A stretch of 64,000 nucleotides of DNA from the NCBI GenBank assembly GCA_910574455.1, contig CAJSYZ010000007.1, positions 186,001 to 250,000 on the forward strand, written 5' to 3'. The position numbers and the translations under genes were made by a program. The notes beneath the pieces were generated by a model. It saw only the letters and a list, made by a program, of their open reading frames with translations, was not told where the DNA came from and did no database searches. Source of the stretch: Trichaptum fuscoviolaceum (Eukaryota; Basidiomycota; Agaricomycetes; Hymenochaetales; Trichaptaceae). This document shows positions 18,859 to 29,788 of the stretch, in pieces. Numbering within the stretch: the stretch's first letter is position 1; each line of letters opens with the position of its first letter.

Positions 18859-20731
18859 GTCCGAGAACGGGGGCGCGAGCAAAGCGAGCGCGCCGGACGA
18901 GGACGTGGACGGCCTCCTTTCATTTGCATAAAAAAGATTCTATTAACTTATAATCATTGTCACATATGTATATATAAGAAATTTATACATTCTAAAATGT
19001 AATAGAACTACCCAACATTGGTAGCGGGCTCTGCTGTGCACCCACAGCGTTCGCAAATAATTGCACTCATAGATGCAATAGGTTCTAAGGGTGAATATAG
19101 CTTCCACAATGACGTTAGTCAGCCTCAGTAGCCATGTTCAGAGCAGAGAAGGACGTACTTCCCACAATAAGGCGCTGTGAAGCGGAAATGAACATTGGGT
19201 ACCTATAGAAATCTTTGCAACTAGAAATAGCACCTTCTTGTATCAGTTTCCTTTAGTTAAGAACAAGAGACAGAAAGTAAGTCTTCGAATCATTCCCTGA
19301 CTTCCGAAGGCTGTGAGGTCCCGGGATTTTAAGTAGTATGACCCGCATGGCTGGACTCTTCCATCACTTATCCAAAGAGCTTATATTACTTCCATACCGA
19401 AGGGCACGGATTCTTACTAACAGTACAAGCTTTAAATTGTGGATTCACTGTATGTTTGGGAGCAGGTTAGAGCGAATTCGTGTGGTAAACAACTAACCGA
19501 CAAGAAGATCAGGACTCAAGTAATATTACATACGTTCGAAATAGTACTTCGTGTTTCATAAGTAGTTTCTCGGCCAGTGCCAATCGAGGATAGCATCTGT
19601 AGTATTCAGTCCTGCCAGTGAAATTTAAGCGCCGTAAGGACTAAAACTTACTTTTAGAAAGACGGTGGTCACGGACTCAACTTGAGAAGGATCCTGACTC
19701 CCTCAATGTACAGCTAGAACAACTTAGGCACTGGTGAGTGGCAACTTGTGATCTTGAGGCTCAGAGGCTTTGATGTTATTCCCATGTTGTGGTCGTCGTG
19801 GTCCTCGTGGTACATAGGAAGGGTCACTTGCACACTCGGACCTCGGCTCTCACTGGCCCTGCATTAAAGCCTGCCCTAAAGCTTGGAACTTGAAACAGCC
19901 AAGTCTGTGATCCTGTCACGTCCCGGGTACTATGTACGGATTCTTGCGCGCATCCTCTTGACAGCCATCTCAAAAATCTACTTCAGGTTACGGAATGCAA
20001 TGGATCCCGATGATGTGTAACATTACTCAGGGTCCCGGTATCCCTGTCGGTTAATTGCCTACATGACTTTGCTCTGGCTTTGCCCAAACGGACAGATAGT
20101 AAGCCCACAGGATAACGCTTGGACTGTTGGTAAGGATGCGTGAACTTCGGCCTGGAAGTGATGCCTAGCAATCTTGATGGTTGATGGAAGAGACCAGCCG
20201 CGCGGATTATATTACCTACAATCTCCGACGTTCACAGCCTTCGTGTGTGAAAAATGAACTCGAAGCCTACTGCAAGCTATCCCTAGGGTTTTCTTGGAGT
20301 CAGTCCGTCCATGCCATTTTCACTTCGCCGGAAGGTTGCGTAGTCGTATCGGTAAGGAAGATGGTCGCCGTGCCGGCACTCGCGGCGCTCCTTGGGCATA
20401 AATAGAAGAAGCATAGCACACTGGCGTCCTTTGCATTAGAATTTCGATGCCAGACGCAACGACGGCCTCCCGCTTGTAAGCTGTGTAATGCTATGTATCA
20501 ATATTCAATCTAACCTTGTAGCTAGAATCTTTGACAGATACTACACATTTGCGTCATTGAGTACGTTATCACAACATTTCAAGCCACCCGCAAATCTCTA
20601 AGAAAATAACCATCTTTCAGTTATATTGTCATACGATACTCTGCTCACTATCTCAGGTGAGGTGGAGAAAATTTGGAAGCGTAAATTTACTGGGTTGACG
20701 ATTCTCTGGTTCCTTGTGAGTGTGTCCTTGT
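18859..20731. other. Unassigned region; left arm of a diverged inverted repeat
   Basis: No convincing gene. Stretch 19045-19290 is related to the reverse complement of 20960-21200 (for example AAGGCGCTGTGAAG near 19172 and inverted near 21067; CTAAGGGTGAATAT near 19084 and inverted near 21150). The motif GGTAGCGGGCTCTGCTGTG near 19018 repeats the one near 1194. Confidence 0.5.
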
Positions 20732-21052
20732 TTAGTCTTCATAAAAATGGAGTCTTGATACCTTGTTTGAAGAATCGATGGTATATACTTTTTGCCTTGA
20801 TCCCTTTTCTCGTTTGTGCGTCCGAAAGAAGCTCGTGTCTGGGTATCTCACGTAGTTCTTTGACTTAGCATTCTTCGAGACGACTTGGTCAGAGAAATTG
20901 AGCACTATTTCTTTTTGATCCGATGGCAAATGACATAGTGATGCACGCCAATCATTCAGACGTTCGTGCTTTCTGTCTCTCGCCCATGATTTGAAGGAGA
21001 CGAATGTCCGAATGTGGTCCTTCCAGTTGTGAAAGCTTTTACAGATACCCAA
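20732..21052 (-). pseudogene. Short unknown reading frame in right arm of inverted repeat
   Basis: 106-codon frame with a plausible peptide (FHNWKDHIRTFVSFKSWARDRKHERLNDWRASLC...). The inverted copy near 19180-19290 encodes a decayed version (NIGYL, then RTRDRK) with stops. Two related copies in opposite orientation suggest a repeated, probably transposon-borne coding remnant. No family is recognised. Confidence 0.3.
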
Positions 21053-22301
21053 TGTTCATCTCGGCTTCACAGCGCCTTATCGTCGGAAGTAAGTTCCATC
21101 TATGTCCGTAGCCTACTTATTGGTTGAGTTATGCCACTATGGAAGCCATATTCACCCTTAGGACATATTGCATATATGAGCGCAGTACTTGGATTGCCTC
21201 TGTAGTTGGAGTACTCGCCCTCGGCGATTTTGCAATGATAATAGTACGTCAAAGCTATATGATAACTTTCTGTAGCTCAGAGTTGAGTCGTTGAGCAGCT
21301 CTGTGCAGTGTGGGCAACATCTCTCCTCTTACCACCTAGCATTGGCGGTTGCTACCTCGTGGTACCTCCTGCACAGTAACAGCGCCACTCTTCTCGTATC
21401 TTTAGAATCTAACTTCTATTGGTAGCATGGGCAATCTCTTTGTGTTCTGGCTGATGGAGGTCATCACAGGTGAACTTACTTGACGATTCCATACTATACT
21501 GTAAACGAAGAGCTAATTGTTAATGATCACAACAGATTTTACTGTTCTTTCTCTGACAGTCTACCGATCATATGTTGTATACTGGAAGTATCGGCATCTG
21601 GAAAGGATGCCGCTATGGGACGTCATTCTTAAGGACGGTACGCGAAGGGCTATGCACTTGACTCGATGCATGCTAACTGTGGTCCGTAGGCATAATGTAC
21701 TTTGTTATCATGTTTTCATCGAACCTAATGAGTGTCATATTCTACCTTGTAAGAACCGGTGCTGAACGTTGCTCTTGTGATGGAACTAATGGTCTGAGTC
21801 TACTGTAGGTTCTCGCGGTATGCAAGCTGAAGGTGCTTTTTGCAATCAACACCTTCTGATAAAGTAATTTTTCTAGGAAGAGCAGAAGTTTCTTAACGAG
21901 ATGTACAGGATAACGTGAGTGAGGTTTATCACGTTATCCTCCCGAAAATGTGTTAACTCATCTGATCGCCTAGGAGCACCAGCATACTTGTCGCGAGACT
22001 GATCCTCAATCTGCGTGAAGTCGCTTCTCGCCAGTCCGGAGGGCCTACGCTGTCTGTAGAGCAGATGTCACTTTCTTGGGCGCGGGTTTCACACTATCCG
22101 TCCGTAAGCGATGTGATTTTGGGCAACATTGGGAACGATCTCGAATATGCTGAGATGGAGGCCGATGTTGAAAAATTTTGACTGCCTGTAGCTTGGTAGT
22201 GCAAGATAATTTATATAGAAGGGGATTTCAAGTTATGACATCCGGACGTACAGTAACATGGCGATGATCGTGAGGGTATAACCTCTGTTCCCCAGGCAAG
22301 G
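21053..22301. other. Unassigned region, no gene seen
   Basis: Holds the rest of the right arm of the inverted repeat (to about 21200), then mixed-composition DNA with only short frames. A small palindrome, GATAACGTGAGTGAGG...TTTATCACGTTATC, lies near 21910-21940. Confidence 0.4.
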
Positions 22302-22589
22302 TCATAGTGGAGACGGAGGTGGTGTGAGATCCATGCCTATGGGTCTGGTGATAGGTATGACTACTTCAACATTAAACTTGGGGCCGATGGCCTCAGAAAC
22401 GAAGAGGATTGATGTATTAAAGCAGGCACGAGTATACTCAATCATGAAACACTTAAAGTGGAGGAGTTTTTGAGATGACTTGCCCTTGTCCACAGGGAAA
22501 TGGGCGTGCCCTATCGAGACTGAGACCGTGAGCCTGACGTCTGCGGTTGAATAATATAGTTCCATAGAGAGGAGGCCGCTGGTAGGCAA
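22302..22589 (-). other. Possible exon of an unknown protein
   Basis: 95-codon frame with protein-like composition (LYYSTADVRLTVSVSIGHAHFP, FKCFMIEYTRACFNTSILFVSEAIGPKFNVEVVIPI). There is no recognised domain and no paired exon was established. It could be a gene remnant or chance. Confidence 0.25.
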
Positions 22590-23236
22590 AGAGAACAGGC
22601 AGTCACTGGTTCTTTTGAGTTAAAGAGTAAGATAGGGTTCGGGCGGAGTAAGTTCAGTACGCTTACATAGGTGGTTGGACGTGTTATGCAGCGATTGTGT
22701 ACACGATCGGTCTTGATTGCTCATGGGAGACGTTGGGCGCGTAGATAAGTTTGAAAAGCAGTGCATTGTACAATGAAAAGGTGTCCTAAACTGTAAGCAT
22801 CCGCATGTGAGGAGCATCGACATGGATGTGGAAATAGTGTAGATGCTTGGTTAAAGAAGTAGGTTGGCTGGAGCTGGAAGGCTGGATGACACATGGGGGC
22901 ACAAGAAACTTAAGCGAGTTAGTCGCAGGGGTGGATGGAGAGAAGTACGGTGTCGAGGGCCGAGTGGCGCAAGCGAGGCACCGCGGGAGAGCAGGTGTGG
23001 GTAGATGAACGCGAGGTATTTAGAAGGCAATACTATCCTGGGTCATGATTGTGCGTATAGAAGATACGCAAGACTGCAACGGATGTCATGTGATACTCAA
23101 GCGATAAGAGAGCTTGTTTAATAGAGTGGATAATGAGTGTCGCCCTTTGAGCGAAGGTAAGAATACTGGGAAGAGGTTGAGTGCATTAGAGCGGGAGACA
23201 GGGGACAGGAAGCGTGAGATGCACTGGAAGACACGC
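22590..23236. other. Unassigned region, no gene seen
   Basis: Only short frames and no repeat structure recognised. Confidence 0.4.
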
Positions 23237-23680
23237 CTAGACGCGAGGTGTGAAGATAAGTTGATGTGAGATGGAAGGTACATCGGCAATCGCGGAAGTT
23301 GTTACCGCCAACAGTCCATGTCTTGCAATGCCTTTCATAACGCGAGAGGCGTAGGGGCAAAAGAGAGATACCACAGTGACATATAAATCAAGGTCGTCAG
23401 GAGTTTTTTTGGCAAAGTCGATCTCCTTGAAAGAAACGAAAGAAATTGAACACCTAAGTTCGCTGAGAAGCATGATTTGCGGAAAATTTGCTCTAAAAAC
23501 ATCCCAGGGGCCTAGACATCCGTGCACATGGACATCTTGTCTTCTTGTCTTCTCCATCTCCGCATCTCCTCCTGATGCTATCTTTGTATGTGGATTTCGG
23601 ATTTCAAGAAAGTGGAAAGAGATGAGACGACGGGGAGAGGACGACCACGACCACGACGACATGACAGCTAAAACAAACAT
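23237..23680 (-). CDS. Hypothetical protein or exon
   Basis: 147-codon frame. The central part (FPQIMLLSELRCSISFVSFKEIDFAKKTPDDLDLYVTVVSLFCPYASRVMKGIARHGLLAVTTSAI) looks like a folded globular domain rather than random translation, while the first 50 codons do not. An overlapping plus-strand frame (23376-23867) appears to be its shadow. The real gene may be spliced. No family was recognised. Confidence 0.35.
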   Translation of the reverse strand: MFVLAVMSSWSWSSSPRRLISFHFLEIRNPHTKIASGGDAEMEKTRRQDVHVHGCLGPWDVFRANFPQIMLLSELRCSISFVSFKEIDFAKKTPDDLDLYVTVVSLFCPYASRVMKGIARHGLLAVTTSAIADVPSISHQLIFTPRV

Positions 23681-24168
23681 GGACGATCAAGCACGTGAGA
23701 ATTTGATGTTGATCAGCCAATCAGGTCTCCGCGGCAGACTCGGCAGCCACGGCGTCCAGTCGAGACCCTTTCGAACAGTAAGTTGGCGTTCTGTGTATTC
23801 TTCCTCTCCCATTGACTCAAAGAACCAAGACTATCACCAATCGACGGGTACAAGAAGATGTCGATAACAAATTAGCTGCTATTGCAGCACTCGAAACGTC
23901 AATTCGGACGTCTTCATCTCCTGTACTAAATTCGAATGTGCCTGAAGGCTGACACGGATGCTTTGGCAACCTGGAAAAAAAGGGATGTCGCATATGAATT
24001 CCAGTAAATATATTCGCAATCGAATGGAAGAGCGCGTTCTAGACAACTTGGCCTGTGCGCGTATCACATTTGCGGTCGGTTCATACATAAACGCGGGGTA
24101 TCGAAATTTTGATTCTGATTGGTCGTTTTAGTCCACCGGCCGCCATTTTGCGTTTTGCAGAAACAACG
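23681..24168. other. Intergenic / 5' region of the next gene
   Basis: No firm gene. It includes the presumed promoter of the His-rich membrane protein. A Met at 24109 is in frame with that gene, but the codons between it and the Met at 24169 look untranslated. Confidence 0.4.
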
Positions 24169-25362
24169 ATGAGCTCGCCAGAGACGACGACGACGACGAC
24201 GACGACGACGACAACGTACCTTGCGGCACCGCAAGCTCGACGTTCTTACCCGACGCGCCTCTCTCTCCCACTGTCCCAGTCGCCGTCGCCATCGCCTTCA
24301 CCATCACCATCCACGCCACGCGAACGACTTGGACGCTCGACGTCCCCGGGTGGTATGCACATCGACAAGAGAACCGACACGCTGATGATTTCAGCTTCGA
24401 GCTCGTTTGAGGATGGTGTAGAAGAGGTTGGCGGGGAGGGTGAGGAAGTAGATAGGAGCAAGCTGCGCCCCCGACGCGTCCACGTCGCGACAACACCCTC
24501 GCCTTCTCGACGCTCCGTCCCTCTTCCACCCTCCCCTTCGCCTACCCCTGGTCCTTCTGCACATAATTTCAGAAAATCAACTCACCCCAAGCATCCGAAA
24601 GCACGTCCTTCGCCTTCACTTCTACGAGTGCCACGGCTACTGCACCGCCGACTTGCACTCTCCGCAGACATTGACGTCTACGACACGCTCATTGCTCTCT
24701 CCTTCGCGCTCTGCCTCGTCCTTTTCCTCCGTGCTCTCACGGGGTCCGGACCCGAGTCCGACGCTGGGAATGCGTACACGTTCGCAGGCCACCAGCGGCA
24801 GGCGCACCCCGCGTATGCGCCCTCGCAGGTGGAACTTCACCGGCGCGCGGGGACGTTTTGCAGTGTCCCTGGTCCCATCTCTTCGTCTGCTTCGACTACT
24901 CACGAGCACGATGGAGCCAGAATACACGTACATAAACCTCACCACCGCACGGGCGTTCCACCCGACCCACACGCGCACGCGAGCGTCGACCCGGAGGGCA
25001 GCTGGTCGTACGCGCTAGACCACCACCTACCGCACCTCCACCTTCACGAGCACGATATGCACGGGTGGGATGGCTTGGCGAAGAGGCTCATGCGTTTCTT
25101 GAGGATCGGGAAGGTGGTCTCGGAGGAGGCGAAGGAGGATGATGTATTTGGGATGGAGGAGGAGGAGGAGGACAGCAGAGACAAACCGGAGCCCGAGTCG
25201 TTGGCTGATCCGCATCTGGACGATTCGGACGCGGCGTACCCCCTGCGCGTACACCTGCCTTCGTACCCGTCAGCGGAAGGGGAGAAGGGCGCAAGGGATG
25301 TTCTAACGAAGCATAAGCATAGGAAGGCGCGCGGGCGCGGTCTGGTGCAGTTGAGGTTGTAA
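24169..25362 (+). CDS. His-rich, low-complexity single-pass membrane protein
   Basis: 397-residue intronless frame. It opens with a poly-Thr run encoded by a pure ACG microsatellite (about 24185-24214), followed by Ser/Pro repeats (SPSPSPSPSP), an acidic patch, a basic Pro-rich segment, one hydrophobic membrane segment (about residues 174-191, LIALSFALCLVLFLRAL), a His-rich stretch (HEHDGARIHVHKPHHRTG ... HHLPHLHLHEHDMHG) that could bind metal, an acidic EEEEED patch and a basic end. The start at 24169 is preferred to the in-frame Met 60 nt upstream because coding character begins there. No named family is recognised; membrane location is inferred from the single segment. Part of the His-rich region has a decayed relative near 30430-30600. 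Confidence 0.65.
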   Translation: MSSPETTTTTTTTTTTYLAAPQARRSYPTRLSLPLSQSPSPSPSPSPSTPRERLGRSTSPGGMHIDKRTDTLMISASSSFEDGVEEVGGEGEEVDRSKLRPRRVHVATTPSPSRRSVPLPPSPSPTPGPSAHNFRKSTHPKHPKARPSPSLLRVPRLLHRRLALSADIDVYDTLIALSFALCLVLFLRALTGSGPESDAGNAYTFAGHQRQAHPAYAPSQVELHRRAGTFCSVPGPISSSASTTHEHDGARIHVHKPHHRTGVPPDPHAHASVDPEGSWSYALDHHLPHLHLHEHDMHGWDGLAKRLMRFLRIGKVVSEEAKEDDVFGMEEEEEDSRDKPEPESLADPHLDDSDAAYPLRVHLPSYPSAEGEKGARDVLTKHKHRKARGRGLVQLRL

Positions 25363-25676
25363 AGATTCCACTTCTAAGACGGCGTTACATCTATTCGGAC
25401 TGTACGATATGTTGTATCTATGTATTTGGAGCGAGTAACACGTAGTCAATGATGTGTTGTTGTCGATCAGTCCGAGAGCTCCCGACCTGACTGTCTTGCA
25501 CGGAGGAGTAAACTTTTCGATTTATTTGCTTCCTTTCTTTTATTTGACTTTTGTACATGGTAATACGTAGAAGAAAACCAATGACTACAAAGTTGTAAAG
25601 TTGTATTCAATCCGTGAACAGGTGCCAATGCTAGTCTACACCAATGCTGTCAAACAAACAAACCTAATCCATATAA
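25363..25676. other. Intergenic, convergent 3' ends
   Basis: Separates the His-rich gene from the F-box pseudogene. No gene seen. Confidence 0.5.
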
Positions 25677-27171
25677 TCAGGAAGTTGAATTCAAGTCAAC
25701 CAATACCCCCGCACGTCGCAATGTCAGAATTGCATTCTTCATCTCCTTTTGTTGCCACTCCTCTTGGCCCATCCAGTTCCGCCTACTGGGCCTGCCGGGT
25801 CGGAAGTAATTCAGGGATATGCGGAGTTTCTTGAGAACGTCAGAAAGTTCGGCGTAGAAACTCTGCCCCGGAATAGTACAGTGCTCCAAATCCAAGTGTG
25901 TGAGGTCCGGGTACTGGTCGCAGAAGTCGTATGGGATTGTATTATTTCTTCGTGATGCTCGAAGATTCACCTCATCAAAATATTTTGATTGGACCGTTAA
26001 GTTTTTGATTGTGCTAGGTAATGGGCGCATAATGTCGTCAAAAAACAAATCCTCTTCTGCCAGTGTATATCTGATGGCCAGTGTGAAGAACGTAAGCACT
26101 GGATAGCGCTCTCGCAAGTTCTTGGTCAAACCAGAGTACTCTGCTTGCGAACTTGCTTCCAAATAAAGGTTCTTTAGGCCAGGAGACAGGATGGCTTCGA
26201 GAAGAATCGCAATAGGGGCGGTACTAAATCTGAGTATTCCGCTCCCAACATCGAGACGTTCAAGGCAGGGTAGCCTTATTTCCGGAATTTCCTCATTACC
26301 AGGATGATCGAAAGCCAACATCAGAGAGTGTAAGTTACTAGCTGCGTTCAAGAATGCCGCAGTTTTCATCATCGCTATTGAGCCGTACAACGTATAAGGC
26401 GTTAGTGAGGTAGACACGTAAAGTTTGGGTAGCCATGCTGGATGGAGGGACACCTTCTCGTGGTACACTCCAGTGCAGTTCCTCGAGCTGGGGAACCTCC
26501 CATTTCTGGAAGAAATCATCCTGCGCGTCATCAACTCGAAGGACACGGACAGACCTAAGCTTGACGCGGGGGAAATGTTCGAGAATAAACTTTGTTGTGA
26601 CGGAGTCGAGTGAGATTCTCAATTTGTTCCATCGCTGGTGATGTTCGAACAACGTTGAAAGTTTGGATAGGAAAGTAGTGGGGCTCAGCTTGCACCTGCC
26701 CGCTTTGTAGAACAATGCTGTGCCTAAGCCACAATGCAGACTTATGTCTACGGTAAGTCTCAAGGCAGCGCTCCGACTCATGATTGTTGCGATTATTGAC
26801 AAAGGCGTTTCGAGGGATACCGGTATAGACGCCCATAGAGAAGGTAGATCCAGAATAACACTCCGTATCTTTGAGGAGATATGCGAGAGTCGGATGAGAG
26901 ACATTGGCATTGTGCAGACAAACGCATCCTCCATGATGTAACGGATGATTTCGATCGGGAGGCTCGTGATGGTGAGGTGTGGGATATGGGCGCGATGGCG
27001 GGTAGATGAGGTATACGCTTTGTAGGTGGATACCAGCGATTGCAGTACAACAGAAAATCTTTCCATTTGTCTGATGCCATTCCATGCAGTGGCGGGGTCG
27101 GAACTTCTTACATTGGCGGGCACACTGCATAGGCCATTGAACGTTCAGGAAGGCATGAGAAGATGTGAGAC

Positions 27172-29649
27172 CGATCTCCACAGCTCATAAGTTGTATCGT
27201 AATCTGTCATTGCAGTGCATCCGATTCATTCCCTTATTTGGAAGTTGTATCCGATACAATCATGTGCATTCATTAAATATTTATCTCAACCAGCTCATTG
27301 GCTGGTGCGTGCACGTCTGAAGTCGAATATAATGATATATTTAAGATATACAAGTAGATAGTTACAGCCTTACAGGAATCTAGCTACTTATCAGTGACCA
27401 AACCTGCTTTGCCGTCGTAGTTGAGGATGATATCAACAGACTCTTCGTCGGCGTATAGATCATCAACGCGTGTTGAGTCGTAAGGCGACCTGTGACGCTC
27501 CGCTGAGGCGTTCGAGAACTCTGCTTTGCTTGACATCTCGCAGTCGCCCCGAACCGCCAATGTACTTGAGGTCGGGTTCTCCAATGGAAAATTGCTCAGT
27601 GTCTGTTGGCCGTCGCGCTCGTGCATCTCCACAATCTGCATACCGACGGCGAGGCGTTCCATACGCATGTCTACCGAGTCGGCGGGCGCGGGCATGGGTG
27701 GGGGCTGTTCGACCTTTAACTCCTTCTCGTTGTCGAATCGGACTGCTGACACGAAGGCGTAGTCAGCTAGGATGGGGCGCCAGCGCTGAAGCTGATAGGG
27801 ATCGTCGACGAGAACACGCTTGCTGATGTAGGCTTCAGTCTTGATTTTTGGAGCCTGTGGCTCCCATCCTGCAGGGATAGGCTGTTCCTTGTTCGCAACA
27901 GTCCAGTTCCTGCAGTGAAGTTCAGTGACGAGCATATTTCAAAGGACAAGCTACTTACACATCATTGAAAAAGATGCTATCCTTAGCGTCTTTCATCGAG
28001 ATGCGATGGTCGGGGTTTTTGGCAAGTGACCTTCGCATCAAAGTGTATGCCGGGTAGAAGTCTTTGCTGAACCAATCGGGAAAAAGAGGGTCGTCCAAGA
28101 GCACCCTTTCCTGAAGGTGGTTCCGATCACGGCCACGGAACGGATGCTGGAGGGTCAATCAGTGAGTGACGAAGACCATGAGGATAAAAAAAGAAGGACT
28201 CACTCTTTCGAAGACAAGTTCGTAGAAGATAACTCCGACGGAGAAATTGTCGGCCTTATACGAGTAGTAATCGTCGCGAAGCATCTCTGGTGCCATATAC
28301 CCAGGAGTGCCACACTCACCTGCCGTACAATGCCAGAAGTCTTCGGTCCTCATTGCCTCGAGACAGCTGCCCATGACGTGTCGGTACACGTGCCCTAGTC
28401 CAAAACCGCCAACGACCGGCCGCCCGTGTTCGTCCAGAAAGATGTTCTCGGGATTGTAATCGTGGTGGACAATGTTGTCATCCTGCATGACACTCACGGT
28501 GTGACAATGTAGGAAGTCAGCTGGAAGAACAAACTTGATTAGAGAAAGGAAGGACGTACGAGCTGTGCCATGAGGAACTTGACCTTGTGCATCCGGAATT
28601 AAGTCTTATAGTAGTACAAGGTGTCCCTTAGGTTGCCTCCGGGAGCAAGACCTTGTACGATCGAGGAGATGAGCGGATCTATGAAAGATTCTATCAAAGG
28701 GGTAAAATATGGTGAGTTGTCGTCCAAGGAGAGAGGATGCTCTTCTCTGTAAACACGAGCTCCCGGTGCTCATTGGCACAGGCGGCAAGGCAACTTCAGA
28801 CGACCGTGGGAGTAACACGGTCTTGTGATTGTCAAACAAGCACGCGTCAGTCATGTGCTTTGTATGAGGGCAGGCTTCAAATATTCCATTTATGGTATGC
28901 CGAGACCCGCCGAAGCCTGCCCGAAATATAGTGATTTTAGTAACATTTAAAGCCTCCCAAAGACAATTCACGAAGTTCTTCTTCTCTCTCGTTCTCCTAT
29001 GTTGTGGCATAAATGTATGTTTCTTCCTTTCTTGAATATAACAGACTCTGATTATTTGTGCAAGCTCAAGGGTTGATGTGCCGGGCCCTCTGTCATCAGT
29101 GACCAATATGGCCTGCGACGGCGCCATTGTGCTAGTAAGTGTTTTGTTTATTCTGCTACAAATTTCACTAACATCTATGAGGAATGCTAGCTCTTGTTTG
29201 GGCCATTCTCTGACGACATTGACCTTGCTACGAATGTAAGTATTGTCTTTGCTCTGTTTTGGTGCTGTCAACTAACATTTATTACTATTCAAGCATGCGA
29301 TACAATTCATGCATCCGATTCCAACTCTGCATCCGATTTCAGTTAAGTATCTGATACATCTATATCTCGATATATACTTAAACTAATTTTAACTCTCCTT
29401 TTGTCTTCCTTATATGCTATTATAACTTTATCTTCATTTCCTCTTCTTTTATGACACAATTTTACTAATTTACTTACTGTGCTGTACTACGTGTATATTG
29501 ATGTACATATCTACATATTGACACCTTTAATAACTATGATAACATTCTTCCAAATATGGTATTGAATCGGATACAACTTCCAAATAAGGGAATGAATCGG
29601 ATACACTGTAATGACAGAATACGATGCATCTTATGAGCTGAGGTGCCTG
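27172..29649. mobile_element. TIR DNA element in intron of F-box gene 1, carrying a kinase fragment
   Basis: Inverted repeats of about 77-85 bp (to about 27257 and from about 29564; shared core CAGCTCATAAG, then TTCATTCCCTTATTTGGAAG and GTATCCGAT). It is bordered by an exact 7-bp duplication, GTGAGAC, at 27165-27171 and 29650-29656. GTATCCGAT-like words recur just inside both ends, as subterminal transposase sites often do. No transposase is visible. The cargo is a decayed protein kinase gene. Confidence 0.82.
27384..28830 (-). pseudogene. Captured protein kinase gene fragment
   Basis: From the 5' side in minus-strand reading come part of the N-lobe and hinge (LIESFIDPLISSIVQGLAPGGNLRDTLYYY), a C-helix-like FLMAQLV, then the catalytic region IVHHDYNPENIFLDEHGRP, GGFGLGHVY, CGTPGYMAPEMLRDDYYSYKADNFSVGVIFYELV, and the end of the kinase fold (LMRRSLAKNPDHRISMKDA), followed by a tail (NWTVANKEQPIPAGWEPQAP). 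The pattern is that of an AGC-like fungal Ser/Thr kinase. Key residues are lost: HRDxK reads HHDYN and DFG reads GFG without the Asp. An in-frame TAA sits in the hinge region near 28607. Intron-like gaps near 28159 and 28500 suggest a genomic, not cDNA, origin. Confidence 0.78.
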
Positions 29650-29788
29650 GTGAGACGGCCATGACATACCAATGTACGCCATCCCATAAATCCTCAGCAC
29701 TGACACATCCGTTCCTCTCGTCCAGCATGTCGATTACGCGGCGCAGGAGGTCGATGGTCTCTCGAGTTTCGTGAAAGTAGATGACCAT

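Larger units (their letters stand above)
25677..29788 (-). pseudogene. F-box/LRR-like gene 1 (frameshifted; intron disrupted)
   Basis: Paralogue of genes at 31967 and 35931. Exon 1 (29670-29788, 119 nt) encodes FHETRETIDLLRRVIDMLDERNG ... EDLWDGVH. Exon 2 starts at 27124 and encodes an F-box-like segment (LTITSLPIEIIRYIMEDAF) followed by leucine-rich repeats that in this family probably bind SCF substrates. The donor GTATGT and acceptor GCAG are kept and the phase matches the paralogues, but the intron now contains a 2.5-kb TIR element. In exon 2 the frame changes near 26415, after MATQTLR, so the N- and C-terminal halves are in different frames. Only the paralogues appear intact. Confidence 0.8.

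Noticed and set aside
26555..27181. 208-codon minus-strand frame overlapping F-box pseudogene 1
   Set aside because: Shifted relative to the conserved F-box reading; it has no similarity to the paralogues.
27172..29649. Helitron interpretation of gene-carrying elements
   Set aside because: Clear terminal inverted repeats and target duplications are present, and there is no TC...CTRR-type end pattern.
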